From NCBI RefSeq assembly GCF_040115645.1, contig NC_089576.1:1302001-1366000 (forward strand): a DNA stretch of 64,000 nucleotides. Reading direction: 5' to 3'. This DNA is from Euwallacea fornicatus (Eukaryota; Arthropoda; Insecta; Coleoptera; Curculionidae). The number at the start of each line of letters is the position of its first letter. Position 1 is the first letter of the stretch. Under the pieces are notes generated by a model that saw only the letters and a program-made list of their open reading frames with translations, had not been told where the DNA came from and made no database searches. This document shows, in pieces, positions 22,824 to 34,673 of the stretch. Both the position numbers and the translations under genes were made by a program.

Positions 22824-25800
22824 TACATAAATATAAATAAAAACTTCTCATTTTTTAAACAGTTTAAAATTGAATCTTTTTTTATTGGAGGAGCCAATGA
22901 CGACTTCTGTTTTCTGTCGAACATAACTGCTTTGATTTGAAACTTCAGAGTGATATTCCTCCGATTAGAACGTGTTAAATCTAAGTATTCCGCAAGTCTT
23001 AACTGACCCTAATGTTGCAGAAATAGAAACGAAAAATGAAGTATGATATTTCACGAAGTCTCAACATTCTCGAGACCTTTAGACGCAAACCAACTCAGAA
23101 ATTCTCCGTGTCCTAACCTGAACTAACCTGAACCTACGTACTACACGATATGTAAATATACGAAACTCAGTTTACTATATTGATTCAGTTTGATTAGAAG
23201 GGTATCACATTCTTGTCATGATTGCTGGAAAATCTTCAGCATCTGATATGCACATCTTTATATTGGGCACGCTGTATATTTTTCCGTTTTACGTATCGTT
23301 TCCGTGAGCTTTTGTTCTTTTTGAATGTACGAAAGCCATTATATCGTCGTTATCGCTCAAAATATCAGGGGTATCATTGCAAAAGGCAGGCTATATAGTT
23401 TTTTGTGTATTTTCGTGCTGATATCACTTCATAGATGATTTAGTTAAGTGGTAGAGCCATATGGACAATCTCTACCACTCCATGACATTTCATGACACCA
23501 TCCAGACAATGTATCTAAACGCTATATGCATATATAAATAATTTACTATAAAAGAAGGATTCCTAGTGTACGTAGTTAGTCTAAACGTTGCTGCATTCCA
23601 TCACATTGTATCAAGTAACTGTAAATTCTCGCAGTAACGAAACATCGTTTTTTTTAAACAGCAATTTCGTTAAACAAGATTGTTGTAATTCGGAATAAAC
23701 TATTAATTGGGTTTCCCTTTGTGTGAAAGACTCGTGTGATACGTTGCTAATGTAGCTGAAATTTGCTGATTGAAAGTGGGTGTCACCATAAAAATGTTTC
23801 TCCTTTCGTGGTGTAAGCGAAAGCGGAGGCGTTCGAAGGTGCTGCTCCCTCTCAAGGTAAAACAATATGCATCATTAAATTTCAAATTATAAAAGGAATA
23901 TCCAATTTTAGTTAATTTCTCACCGAATTGAGAACGCGAAATTTCTGAAAACTCACCCTGTTAACTTACCCCGGAAACGAGCAACCCAGGAGACCCATTC
24001 CCGAGAACTTTTATTTGCGGAAGAGCAGGATTGTAATTATCTATATCATTGTGCGCATTTACATGTTGTTATTAGTTGTTGCGATTCCAATCAATTATTT
24101 GACAATGACTCGTAAATGATCGTTTCGTTAAATTTTTTGATCATCATTGAATGCACATTGCAATCAAAAAAATTCTTTACTTTTTGTGTTCCTTAAAGTT
24201 AGTTTTTTCGCTTTAGTTGAGTTTTTTTTGACTTCACAAGTCCTTTGATTTGGTATACATATCTGCAATGTATGATACAAAAACCCGTGTAATAGGTCTA
24301 TTTTTATTTACCATATCATATCTATTTTTACACGTAATTGAAAACGCTACCAAGACAATTATTTTCACGGAATACAATTACCATCTCGGGCTCGTGTTTA
24401 TTATAATAAGTCCTTTTCACAGAAATCGTTCACAGTCCTATGATGAGAACTATCGATGGTTTTTTTTACACGTGAGTCTTTCCCGCCCTAAAGTTGAAAC
24501 TAAATATTTCAGCAAAAATTTAATTAAATGAGATTCAGCTCACTACGAGGTGTAGTCGAATTCGTTTATATGTTTTGAAATGAGAGACTTTGAAAGTGAA
24601 TTAAAAAAAAAAACATTAACTCATGTGCGACGACAGGCAGTTTATGAATCGCTCGTTTGATATTGATTTTGGCATTTTCGATTATGAAATCTTATACGTA
24701 CATTCGAATATAAAAATGCAAGCAGAACTTGGCTAAATTCAATGGAAATAAATGGATACGCGATTTACAAAAATTCGCGGTTTTGTCGTCACACGAGAGC
24801 AACGCTTTTGGTAAAGAATGCTTTGGAAACAGAAGAATAACGGTTCGGTTGTCGACAATAATGACGTCTTCGCGTTTCCTCCCGTTTCGCCGGGGAAAAG
24901 TATCAAATTTCGAGTGAAACTGTGGAGAAAATTTGGAAAAATTTCTATACAGCTGAACGTTAATTATATAGAAATAGTAATGAGTATCGATACGAATTTA
25001 TGCCCGGTTGAAAATAGTTAAAAATCGCGCCATTAAAATTTGATTTTATTCGACATTACCGCGAATATTGCGTCAATTGCATCGCTTTCCGAAGATGCAC
25101 GATCGCCGAACATCGTCCCTAGATGGAGCTGAAATGGGACCGAAGTAAGAGTTTGAAGTATTGAAAAGAAAACACGTCAGATACGTATCTGAGGCCGGAA
25201 GGTAATAAGTTTCAGGGCTCCGTCGAATCACATGAGACTGTGAGCATGTGTGGCGAATGACCAGTGTAAAATATCGTTTTTCCCTATATCATATGTTAGA
25301 GACGAGAAGATTAAATATTGGTAAAAAATTTACTCCCGGTTAAGGTTTTATAACAGATTTTGAATGTATTTTAGGACCCAAAATATGTAGGTGTGTATGT
25401 GTGTGTAAGATTCGCGGTTCAAGGGCGGAGAGAAAAAAAACAAAATTCTCAGAGCACTTTTTTATTCTCCGTGAGCCAAAAATGGAATCCCGATACAACC
25501 CGGTGTCCATACACAGAACACATCCCCTCCTCGTGAGAGAACCGATAAGATGGAAGGGCTGTCCACCCTTTTTCCCACGGGTACCAAACCCTTAAACGTC
25601 ATTCTCACCTACGCTAAAGGAATTTACAAACAACCCTCTCTCCCCACGCTAATCTGGGGAAGAGTTTGGTACCAAAAGCCTGCACCACTTTCAGATAATG
25701 CCAATTAAGGGTCTTAACATAAAAAAGAAATGCGAAGAGATTCATGACAGCCCTTCTACCATTTTCTCGCACTTATCTTGGGAGGAATTTAGAGCCAGAA

Positions 25801-26333
25801 CCCCATGATATTTTCAGATAACTGATTAATTGTTTCAACACGGACAAAGAATGCTCACATGTGTGTGAAGATTGACAGTTAAAAAATCGGTGCTTACTGT
25901 GGTTTATTACATCAATATCACATTCAAAACCCTTTTTTTTTTTCATTTTCTTTAACGCTCATTGCAACGAAACCATGCCCCGGTCACAATAACACCGCCG
26001 CCCTATTAATAAATTCTGTTACGTATGGAAACGTCAAAAAAATATTTTTTTTCCATTTTTTGAAATTTCTTGTCGGAGTTCATATTGAATATTTTTCCTA
26101 TGAAGTCGTCGATAAAGTTTTGGTACCTTTTAAGCACTACCCCCTGATAATACCCGCCGCTGGAACAATGTGGCAATTTCCTTAGGGAGATTCAAAAAGA
26201 ACACAAAAAGTTATAATAAAGTACAAAATTTCATTAATTAATATTTTGAAATGTTTTGAAAACATTACCAAAAATTATCCTCACGAAAGGACCCTTCACA
26301 CCCTGCATATCGATGCCAAAGCGCAATTCGATA
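22824..26333. other. Gene-free stretch
   Basis: No supportable gene. Open frames are short and unlike any family. A terminus-like gcacgctgta lies at about 23267-23276 without a visible partner. Confidence 0.5.
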
Positions 26334-26335
26334 CA

Positions 26336-27275
26336 CAGTGGTGGCCATATAAATAAGAACATTTTTGAAAAATGCATAACTTTTTTGCTGTAGACGGAAT
26401 TTAAAAAAGCTGCGTTACTGAATTATTTTATTTAAATAACTTACCATTCTGTATTAATTATGTTTTATATTTATAACAATTACATAGCTTAGGACTAAAT
26501 AAACAATTTTCCTATGGACACATAAATGAGAATCGGAAATTTTGATTTTAATTTTTTTTCTTCCAACCTATTAATCGAAACTCAAATTTTTAATTACTGA
26601 TAATAATCATTTATGAGAGGATTTCAATGTATTTAAAAATATTTTTTGGATCATGATTCTAACTATGAAATAATACGAATTTGCTAGGTGTACGAAGACT
26701 TATGTGACTGACTGTATCTCGTTTCGCGTTCCGTTAATTTTTTGGGCGCCCAGTTCTTGGTCTGTTATTAATTCTATTGTGATATTTTGAAACGAATCAC
26801 TATTTCTTGAATAGTAGTGCGAGTCCTTTTTACAATTTTTGAAATTTCACCCTAAGATTTTCCTTCTTTATTTAAACGAATAACAATTTCTCTTTCGCCC
26901 TGACTGAGCTCGGTTCCACCCATATTTTTAACTTTTAACGACTATAACATAAATGATACTGACTATTCGTCGTATTTGTTCAAGGAAATAAACAAACGCA
27001 TTCTTTTTTTTTTTAATGAAAATTCAGACATTTTACCTGCACCAATACTTTTGAGGAATCCATTTATTGTTAGAAAAAAACATTTGATTTTTATCAGAAT
27101 AAGTTTGAGTTTTTGTAAATATTTATAACATTGCTATTGACATAGACACATTACACGTTACTTCTATGTAAACAAATTGAAGTTTTGATTTCACATACGG
27201 AAAATATTAGGAATTTTTGATGCAGGAACGTGCTGTACCATGACTTTTGTGGGTGAGTGTATATGGCCGCCACTG
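26336..27275 (-). mobile_element. Shortened Tc1-like element
   Basis: About 940 bp. The left end cagtggtggccatata matches the right end, which reads cagtggcggccatata inward from 27275. TA follows the right end (27276-27277); the left end is preceded by CA, probably a mutated TA. The body keeps only the start of a minus-strand Tc1-type transposase, so it is a deletion derivative. Confidence 0.8.
26774..26923 (-). pseudogene. Tc1-like transposase N-terminal fragment with a stop
   Basis: Fifty codons from ATG 26923-26921 (MGGTELSQGEREIVIRL). A TAG interrupts after EGKS, and the frame continues with GEISKIVKRTRTTIQEIV to a second TAG at 26774. This is the first helix-turn-helix of a Tc1-type transposase. 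All catalytic residues are missing. Confidence 0.82.
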
Positions 27276-27277
27276 TA

Positions 27278-27727
27278 TTTTTATGTGAAGTTTTCATCAT
27301 ATTTTGGACCTAGAATACGTGGTAGAATTTACAGCAATTCATTCAAAGACTCCTCGTGTAATAAAAAGCTTAACTGGGAATAACTTGATTTTCAATATTG
27401 AATACCTTGTCGATAATATATGAATATAAGGAAAAACGATATTCCGCCCTTGTCATTAGTCACACATGCATACAATTTCATGTGTTTCGACAAGGCCCTG
27501 AAAATTAATGTTTAAATTAATTAATCATTAAGATACGCATTATATAAATATACATATATAAAATATATATAATAATTTGTCATCGCTGGTTTCCAAATTA
27601 TATATTGTAACTTCATGGCGTTTTATGAATAGCATATCGTTTTTTAAAAACCCCTTTCAGCCATGTAGATGCTTGTCGACGCCATTATTATTATTATTAT
27701 TTATTATTATTTTTATTATTATTATTA

Positions 27728-27780
<53 letters not shown>

Positions 27781-28363
27781 ATTCTGAAAGTGTAGTATAG
27801 AACTCTTTAGATAGAAAGTGTTTCTTAAGCCTGATCCAAAAAATTCAAACAGACAACAAATGGCAATATATTATTTCTTAATACGCCACCGCAGTCTACG
27901 CCAAAAAGTTTCAAAATCTCTTTCGATTTGGCTTAAGGACTATTCGGTAAAGTTTTAGATGCGGTTTTCCAGTTTTTTAAAGAATTCTCCCGTTTTCCGG
28001 GAAAACGGTAAAACTTAAATCAATTTTTAGACCAGGTATGAACTCCTCATGAGATTCTCTAACACTTTGCCCCTTTAAACGTTTTCGCATCTCTTACAAT
28101 TTTCAAAATCCCAAGCGTGTATGACTTATTTGGAAACACTGATGAACTTCTCGGTATTTGAGATGACCACTACAAAAACCGAAATATGCACATAAACCTT
28201 TCGAATACATAATAGGATTTCATTTTCGCTCATCCAAACGGACTAACCGGAATATTCCTGCCCCAAAAAGCTTTAACAATAGAATAATCAAACTCACTTA
28301 AAGTGTGCAAGTTTTAACGTGACATATGGCGGGTGTGGGTGTGTGTGTGTATGTGCATACGTA
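27278..28363. other. Spacer with microsatellites
   Basis: Noncoding. It holds the TTA-type microsatellite listed separately and a GT-rich run at about 28334-28352, just before the next element. No gene seen. Confidence 0.6.
27685..27779. repeat. TTA/ATT trinucleotide microsatellite
   Basis: About 95 bp of almost pure ATT/TTA units with a few interruptions. The 72-residue open frame across it, rich in Tyr and Ile, is an artefact of the repeat. Confidence 0.97.
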
Positions 28364-28365
28364 CA

Positions 28366-29341
28366 CAGGGTTCGCCATTACTCCGGCCTTGGTTCCTGAG
28401 GTCTTTTTATAAATATCAATATGAAATGTTTAGTACAGTACTCATTTGTATCGGAAAGCTGCATGATTTAATAATGTTTTTGATTATACAGAGTGTTCCG
28501 TTTCCGCTGGGCAGCATAAAGTTATAATTTTTTAAATGGCGACCCATAATTTTTTTATGCCGTCTGATGAAACCTTCATTTAGAAGGAAAATACATTAAA
28601 CGTTTTTTAAATTTGTTGCGGCGTTGCCATGTTAGGGAAATTTCTTTAAAAATGCAGCGTCAGAAAAAAATTATCACAAAACTGGTGTTTTTTGAAATTT
28701 GTTTTTGTGAAGTAGTAAATGAAAGTCAGAGGTACTTAAAAACTTTAAAACCTTTTTTTAATGCACCATACTTTTTTGTATAAGAGCGCTAATTTGCAAA
28801 TTAAACAAACTGCTGAAACTCGTTTTTTTTTTTAAATGGTACCCATGATTTTTTTCAAGTCATTCTAATGTAGTTTTTAATCCTCGATTAATTTGCAATA
28901 ACACATTTTCATCTAACATTTACAGTTATGGAGGTATTTACAAAATTTCAGTCAAATTGCAACAGGCATCGTCATAATCTAACAGATTTATTCTAGTAGG
29001 CTTTGCTTCCATTTAACAAAAGCATAAATTACTTATGTCATTTAGTTGTCATATTACCTGTCACTACCTTCTAATATGGCAACGCCGCAACCAGTTTAAA
29101 AAACGTTTGATGAAACCTTAATTTAGAAGGAAAATACATTAAACAGCATAAAGAAAATTATGGTTCGCTATTTAAAAAATTATAACTTTATGCTGCCCAG
29201 CGAAAACTGAACGCTCTGTATAAACAAAAATATTATTAAATCACGCAGCTTTCCAATACAAACGAGTACTACACTAAACATTTCAAATTGATGTTTATGC
29301 AAGGACGCCAGGAACCAAGGCCGGAGTAATGGCGAACCCTG
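28366..29341. mobile_element. Palindromic TA-element with a second element at its centre (outer unit)
   Basis: 976 bp ending in ccctg followed by TA at 29342-29343. The left terminus cagggttcgccatta is preceded by TACA. The outer arms, 28366-28488 and 29219-29341 (123 bp), are inverted repeats with scattered differences. They meet an inner pair of termini, each next to a TA. Without the inner unit the arms would join at a single TA as a palindrome of about 244 bp. Confidence 0.8.
28489..29218. mobile_element. Inner TA-element with its own inverted repeats
   Basis: 730 bp between TA at 28487-28488 and TA at 29219-29220. The ends are CAGAGTGTTCC (left) and CAGAGCGTTCA (right, read inward), followed by a well-conserved gcccagcggaaa/gctgggcagcataaag block in both arms. 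No transposase is visible. A 36-bp segment occurs in the same orientation in both arms (28566-28601 and 29109-29144) although the surrounding arms are inverted. Confidence 0.75.
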
Positions 29342-29343
29342 TA

Positions 29344-30362
29344 CAAGTAGGTATTGGTGTGTATTTCAGTAATCTAGCAAGATAAGAAATAATCTTCAGG
29401 AGCAAATATTAAACAATCCTGTGGATTTATGGGTTTATTAACTTACCTTTAATAACAGCTTTTCAGATGTTCTTGGAGGCGTGTGAGTGTTAAAGAGGAT
29501 CTAAAGACAAATTGTATTAGCATGGCGTTCCATGATAGAAGACAAAAACTTACCTGATTAGTTTGTGTATGTTGTGCGACAATATTTTAATGTTCAGAGT
29601 AAGTATGAGTTCATAATTATGAGTATTTTAACAGTTTACAATTCTCTTTCAGGCTTAGAAAAAACATAAGTTCCTGGCATTGATTAAATAACAACCCGTC
29701 AGAATTCGTTATACGTAAAAGCAATTCTTTTTAGAGCCGTTCCTTAAGTCTCCTTTTAATTTAAATTCCCCTCTGCTCTCATTGATTTGGTTTCTTTAAA
29801 TTTCTTCCTGTCTAATCCTTTTTCAACCAAATTTGTCATTTTTTTTAGCTCTCATCCGATATCAAATCTCTCTCTTCCAGTTTTATCTTCCCAAGTTTTC
29901 TTCTCCTGCGATCCTAATTTCACCTACATTACAGAAATTTGCTCCTATTCAATCAACACATAATACCGATTTTTCGCTACAAACTAAAACCTCTCGGTCC
30001 TGCGTAATAACTGATTAGGGCTTACCTGGAACAGAAGAGACAACGTTTAGTATCAATCGCAGTAACACTTTAAGACAATTACTGGACAACTACAAGCAGA
30101 CTCTTTCTGAAGCATAGCTTAGCTGAAGATGAGACTTTCATGGCTATTGAAACATTGCAAGACGACATAAACACAATCGAGACTCACTTCTTCATTACGG
30201 GCCTCGGTTTAGGTTTTTCTACCATGCTGCCGTCAAATTTTACATGTAGCCCAATATTTGCCAGTCTTAGCAATCTACCAATAGGGTTAAAAGGAATTAA
30301 AATTTTGAAGAAATTCAAATAAAAAGGCAGCGATTTTATCAGTCCCTTATAGGAGAACCTAC
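29344..30362. other. Noncoding, possibly intron
   Basis: No gene supported. A 54-nt segment on the minus strand, 29456-29509 approximately, is bounded by an acceptor-like tttgtctttag and a donor-like gtaagtt and is open in one frame. It could be a micro-exon, but its frame does not agree with the upstream candidate exon at 30363-30484, so I do not call it. Confidence 0.4.
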
Positions 30363-30484
30363 CCTTGGCCTTCTTCGTCATCTTTCTCCTCAGATCCCTC
30401 ACTGTCTTCCTCTTCGTCGTTCGGGGTCTCTTGAGGAGGAGGTACCTGAAGGGCATTTCCGTTCTTTGTTAGCTCGACGGTCAT
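30363..30484 (-). CDS. Candidate first coding exon, unknown gene (partial)
   Basis: Reads from ATG 30484-30482 for 40 codons plus two bases to a GTAGGT donor. The peptide starts MTVELTKNGNALQVPPPQE and ends in a strongly acidic tail (EEEDSEGSEEKDDEEG). The start context, the codon choice and the donor make a real first exon plausible. I do not recognise the protein. No second exon can be identified downstream on the minus strand within the window, so the gene would need a very long intron. See the similar candidates at 34674 and 42576. Confidence 0.4.
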
Positions 30485-30485
30485 T

Positions 30486-31052
30486 TTTGCTGAAATTCGG
30501 TTTTAACGGAGGATTCGAAGGGTGCTTCGCGACGATTCGAAAATAAGCCACTACCAACTATTTTCTAAAACGGATTGTTTCCCCAGAAATCGAAATAAGA
30601 CGGCCTTGCACGCGTATAACCTAAATAAGATTAAAGGCTTTAATTCTCGCCGAATCCTGTTATAAAACGACAAATAATGCTCATCAATATTTTGCGGAGG
30701 CTTCGAAGGGTAATCTCATTATATTTGTAATATAACGAGCCCTGGCACTTGCCGCCCTGAGCTATTTTTGGGTTTTAATCGCGTTTCGAAAATAATTACT
30801 CTTGCCCCTGACATCGGTGCCCATCTACAGCTTGAAAACTGAAAATTTATCGTTCGTAAAATAAGTTTAATTACTTGCCTCGATTGAGTATCGCAACACA
30901 TCAATCACAATCCTCAATTTGAAGCCAATCAATAAGTTAAAGACTTTGAATGGGGGCTATTCAAATTTTCGATATCTCGGAAATTGGCCTGGGAGGGTAC
31001 GGCAAAAAAGTCGTTTCGAAATTTCCACCATTTGGTCGCAAACCCTCAGACA
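30486..31052. other. Upstream flank of the candidate exon, no gene
   Basis: Moderately CpG-containing near 30500-30640, which would fit a promoter for the minus-strand candidate exon. Nothing else seen. Confidence 0.35.
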
Positions 31053-31054
31053 TA

Positions 31055-32572
31055 CAGTACCGAGCAAAAGTGGAGAAACTGTTTATTGAATTATAAAAAA
31101 TATATTCTTATTATTTATTTTCCAAATATGACTACGATGGTTGTTTACTACCAGCACCAAAAAGCAAATAGATTGTTTATTTTTGTTCTCTTTTTTTTTA
31201 TTACTGATAAACTTTTTCTTTTCAATTTGGCGACGAGCAAAAATAAAGAGACAAATCTGAAATTCCCTTTTAACCTTTCGGTGCTAAAGTGACCAGTTGA
31301 TTTTTCAGTGTTATTGCCGAAAAGTAAATGTTGTGACAATGCCCAAAGGTGTCAATTTGTCGTTAGATATAAAACAATTAATAATATCGAAGTTCCAAGC
31401 CGGTATAAAACGAAAGACCATTGCCGAGCAGTCCAACTTAAATCGATCGGTTATATCTAAAACTCTTAAGTTGTATCGTCTACGAAAATCTCCATTAAGT
31501 CCACCAAAAACTGGAAGACCAAGAAAAACAACACCCAAGACTGATAAGAAAATTATAAATTGTGTAAAGCAAAGTTCATTTCTTACCGCAGTACGTATTA
31601 AATCTGAACTAGACTAGATATTGATGTTGGTGTTCACACAATTCGAAGACGTCTGAAGGAGGGTGGCCTTCCGGCAAGAAACCCTTCTAAAAAACCCTTT
31701 ATTTCAAAGAAAAATCGGACCGCCCGACTTCAATTTGCACATGATCATTGAAACTGGTCCCAATCAAAGTGGAATACCATATTATGAAAGTAAATTTAAT
31801 TTGCATTCCTCGGATGGTATTTTATGGGTGAGACGTCCTGCTAACAAACGTTCCGATCCGAAGTATACTTTGGGCACCATTAAGCACGGTGGAGGAAACG
31901 TTCAAATATAGGGGTGTTTTTCTGGTTGGGAAATGGGACCTATTGTCAAAATTAACGGAATCATGGATCGATACAAATACTTGGAGATTTTAGCTGACAC
32001 AATGCTGCCGTATGCAGAAGACAACATGCCTTTACGTTGGTGTTTCCAACACGACAATGATCCGAAGCGTACGGCAAAAATTGTAAAAAAAATTTTTGAA
32101 GACGAAGGAGTTACAGTCACGAAGTGGCCGGCACGGAGCCCCGATTTGAACCTCATAGAAAACTTGTGGGATTTAATTGATCAGAAAATCCTGAAAAATT
32201 CAAAAATAGTGCTGAACTCTTTGAGGCCATTAAAATAGCTTGGAACACTGTACCGAAGGAAACTATTGAGGAACTTATTGGTTCCATGAGAAGAAGATGT
32301 TTAGAGGTTATCAAAAATAAAGGCTACTCTACTGAATATTAACTAGTTTTATAGTTAACTATTTTTCTTCATAATGTTTCTTTACTTTTGCTCGTCGTTT
32401 TTTCAAATATCACTCAGTATAATGTTATAGTGAGTAGGAAAAATTCTTTTGTTTTACTTTTAAGTTACATTTATCTAGTACTTATTTAAAGAAATAAAAT
32501 ATGTTTTTATTTTTAATACTTATTTAAAATATTACAAAAATTTAAATGTTTCTCCGCTTTTGCTCGGTACTG
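31055..32572 (+). mobile_element. Tc1-like DNA transposon with complete ends
   Basis: 1,518 bp between TA at 31053-31054 and TA at 32573-32574. The inverted ends are about 26 bp (cagtaccgagcaaaagtgg at the left, one mismatch at the right). The plus-strand transposase is broken. It is related to, but clearly distinct from, the element at 7038. Confidence 0.94.
31339..32342 (+). pseudogene. Tc1-like DD34E transposase, several lesions
   Basis: Starts MPKGVNLSLDIKQLIISKF and reads the two helix-turn-helix regions with GRPRKTT between them. An early stop at 31615-31617, frame changes, and a TAG at about 31909 break it. The first catalytic block should read WSDESKF, but only YESKF remains: about seven bases including the Asp codon appear deleted near 31784. 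The second Asp is in QHDNDPKRT and the Glu in SPDLNLIENLW, 34 residues apart. The last frame ends with GYSTEY and TAA at 32340-32342. Around 335 codons overall. Confidence 0.9.
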
Positions 32573-32574
32573 TA

Positions 32575-33037
32575 CGTGAATAATATTAATAGTAAGTTTT
32601 GCGTTCTGTGCCTCCTTATTGTTACAGGGACCCTGAATGCGTATTTTGCTATTGTCTCCCCTAAAGGAGCTAGGTGTTGCTTTAATTAGTATTATTCAGT
32701 GTAACCTTAGTCCCGGGAATATCTCCCCGTGTAACAGGAATACTATCAATTAAGGTGAGTAGGTTATTCTGCAAATTATCTCTTGAGTTTCTAATTAGCA
32801 CTAACGGCTAAAAATAACATATCTCACTGTAATACGACGTAATACGGGTGCTATTTTTAATCGATTGCGCCTTTTTTAGAGCACTTTAATTAGCGGTTAA
32901 TCAAATATTAAATATTAAAAGGAAATTGTGTATTTTTAGCTAGTTTTTGTATGTCAGAAGCGCTGCCCACTCTTCATGAAGGTGTCTGCTGCAGGGTTCT
33001 TGTTTAGAGACTAAAACTGATTTCAGCACAACACACG
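32575..33037. other. Short noncoding spacer
   Basis: No coding or repeat pattern recognised. Confidence 0.5.
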
Positions 33038-34623
33038 CTGTTCCACAAAAAGACAGCTCCGCCATATGTTTTTTGGTAATTTTCGAAATTTTTTAGACTT
33101 TCCTTAAGTTTTTCTTTAAAATCACGTTCGTTGGCCAAAAATACTACTCTCTGCAAAAAATCATTCGCGTCCGCTCCCTTATACTGTAGCATAGTAGACT
33201 AAACCGAAAATCGGCTTCCACCTAATGATAGCTCCACTTTGGTCTTTGGCGTTTACCAATGTGTATTCGTTTACGTTGACTTTTTGCCGCGTAAGCAGCT
33301 CTGGAGGATCGTGCTCAGTTTTGTTCAGTACTTGTTACAATGGGGCGTGGTCGAGCTCTAACTGAGGTGGAAAGAACAGAAATTTTAACTCATCATCGTC
33401 GTGGATGTTCCAATCGTTGGATCGCTCGTGAAATGGGACGTAATCGTCGAGTAGTTAATTCTTTTTTAAAGGATCCAACCGCCTACGGTACGAAAAAATC
33501 CCCAGGGCGACCGAAAAAGCTGGCTGTCCGTCAGACAAGACGCATCGTTAATGCACCTTCAAACGCAACTGCGTCATGTAGTACCATCGAAACAGACCAG
33601 GACCTCAATGTACCAATTGAAGCGGTCAGGCGTACAACTCGCGAGTGTGGTTTTATTAAACGTTCGAAAATGCTCAAAGCACCAGAGTTATCTGATATTC
33701 ACAAGATTCAACGTCTCGCATTTGCTCGTGCTAATGTTCGTACTGACTTCACAAATGTAAGTTTTCAATGTCAGCAGCAATGTCATGTAATCATTCACCA
33801 CCTTCCATGTAGTTTATTTGGTCTGACGGGAAAAAACGGAATCTGGATGGATATAACTCGTATTGGAAAGATTTGAGGAAAGAACCTCACGAAGAAACTT
33901 TGGTGGTGGCACATTGATGGTGTGGGCAGCGTTCAGCGTGCATGGCAAAGTGCGTTTACCGTTTCCATGCACTAAGATGAATTCGGAAGGATATCAAGAA
34001 CTGCTGGACGCCTGTCTTTTGCCTTATCTCGAGGCAAATGATGGTATTCCATTCCAGTATCAACAAGACAATGCACCAAACCATGTCTCGCGATCGTCGG
34101 AAGCTTGGTTTAATGGAGCACAATTGCCGCTGGTCGACTGGCCTCCTCGTTCGCCGGATTCGAACGTAATGGAAAACGTTTGGGCGATACTCGTACACCG
34201 TGTTTACGCAAATAATCGAAAACATAGTACCATTCGGGAGCTTAAGAATTCGATTTTTCTTGAATGGGAAAATCTGGATAATAGTCTTATTGTTCGACTT
34301 GTAGAATCTATGGATAAACGTTTATTTCAAGTAATTCAGAAGAATGGCGGCGTCGCTGATTACTGAGATGTCGTCAATGCTATTATTTTCTTGGTAAGCT
34401 GTAAATAAATTGTTGTTTTTGAAGCGGAGCTATCATTAGGTGGAAGCCGATTTTCGGTTTAGTATACTATACTACGGTATAAGGAAGCGGACGTGAATGA
34501 CTTTTTGCAGAGAGTGATATTTTTGGCCAACAAACGTGATTTTAAAGAAAAACTTAAGGAAACTCTAAACACTTTTGTAAATTAACAAAAAACATATGGT
34601 GGAGCTGTCTTTTTGTGGAACAG
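33038..34623 (+). mobile_element. Tc3-like element with inverted ends of about 200 bp
   Basis: The outer inverted repeats run from ctgttccacaaaaagacagc at 33038 to its complement ending at 34623, and extend inward about 205 bp with scattered differences. I do not see a clear TA duplication at these outer limits. At 33199 and 34462 a second pair of ends (ctaaaccgaaaatcgg) occurs, next to TA on the right and GA on the left, so the true Tc3-like element may be the inner unit. Long terminal repeats are known for Tc3 of nematodes. Confidence 0.78.
33340..34366 (+). pseudogene. Tc3-like DD34E transposase, probable 56-nt intron, then a frameshift
   Basis: Begins MGRGRALTEVERTEILTHHR with the Tc3-type N-terminus and GRPKK linker. 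At 33757 the frame meets GTAAGT, and 33811-33812 is an AG. Removing 33757-33812 (56 nt, phase 0) joins RTDFTN to FIWSDGKK, which restores both frame and the first catalytic Asp. Further on, near 33880-33890, a deletion shifts the frame into RRNFGGGTLMVWAAFS, which continues with QQDNAPNHVS (second Asp) and SPDSNVMENVW (Glu, 34 residues later) and ends at 34366. The intron reading is inference supported by frame and motif continuity; the frameshift makes it a pseudogene. Confidence 0.85.
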
Positions 34624-34673
34624 TTAGTGCTTTGATCTGCCTTATTTCAGCTTAAACTGTACCTGAAACTTAC

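Noticed and set aside
27577..27795. 72-codon frame rich in Ile and Tyr
   Set aside because: Translation of the ATT/TTA microsatellite.
29456..29509. 54-nt micro-exon candidate on the minus strand
   Set aside because: Splice-like borders, but only open in a frame that does not fit the phase of the upstream candidate exon.
30184..30456. 90-codon minus-strand frame starting MPFRYLLL
   Set aside because: Out of frame with the acidic candidate exon at 30363-30484, reads through its donor, and has no homology.
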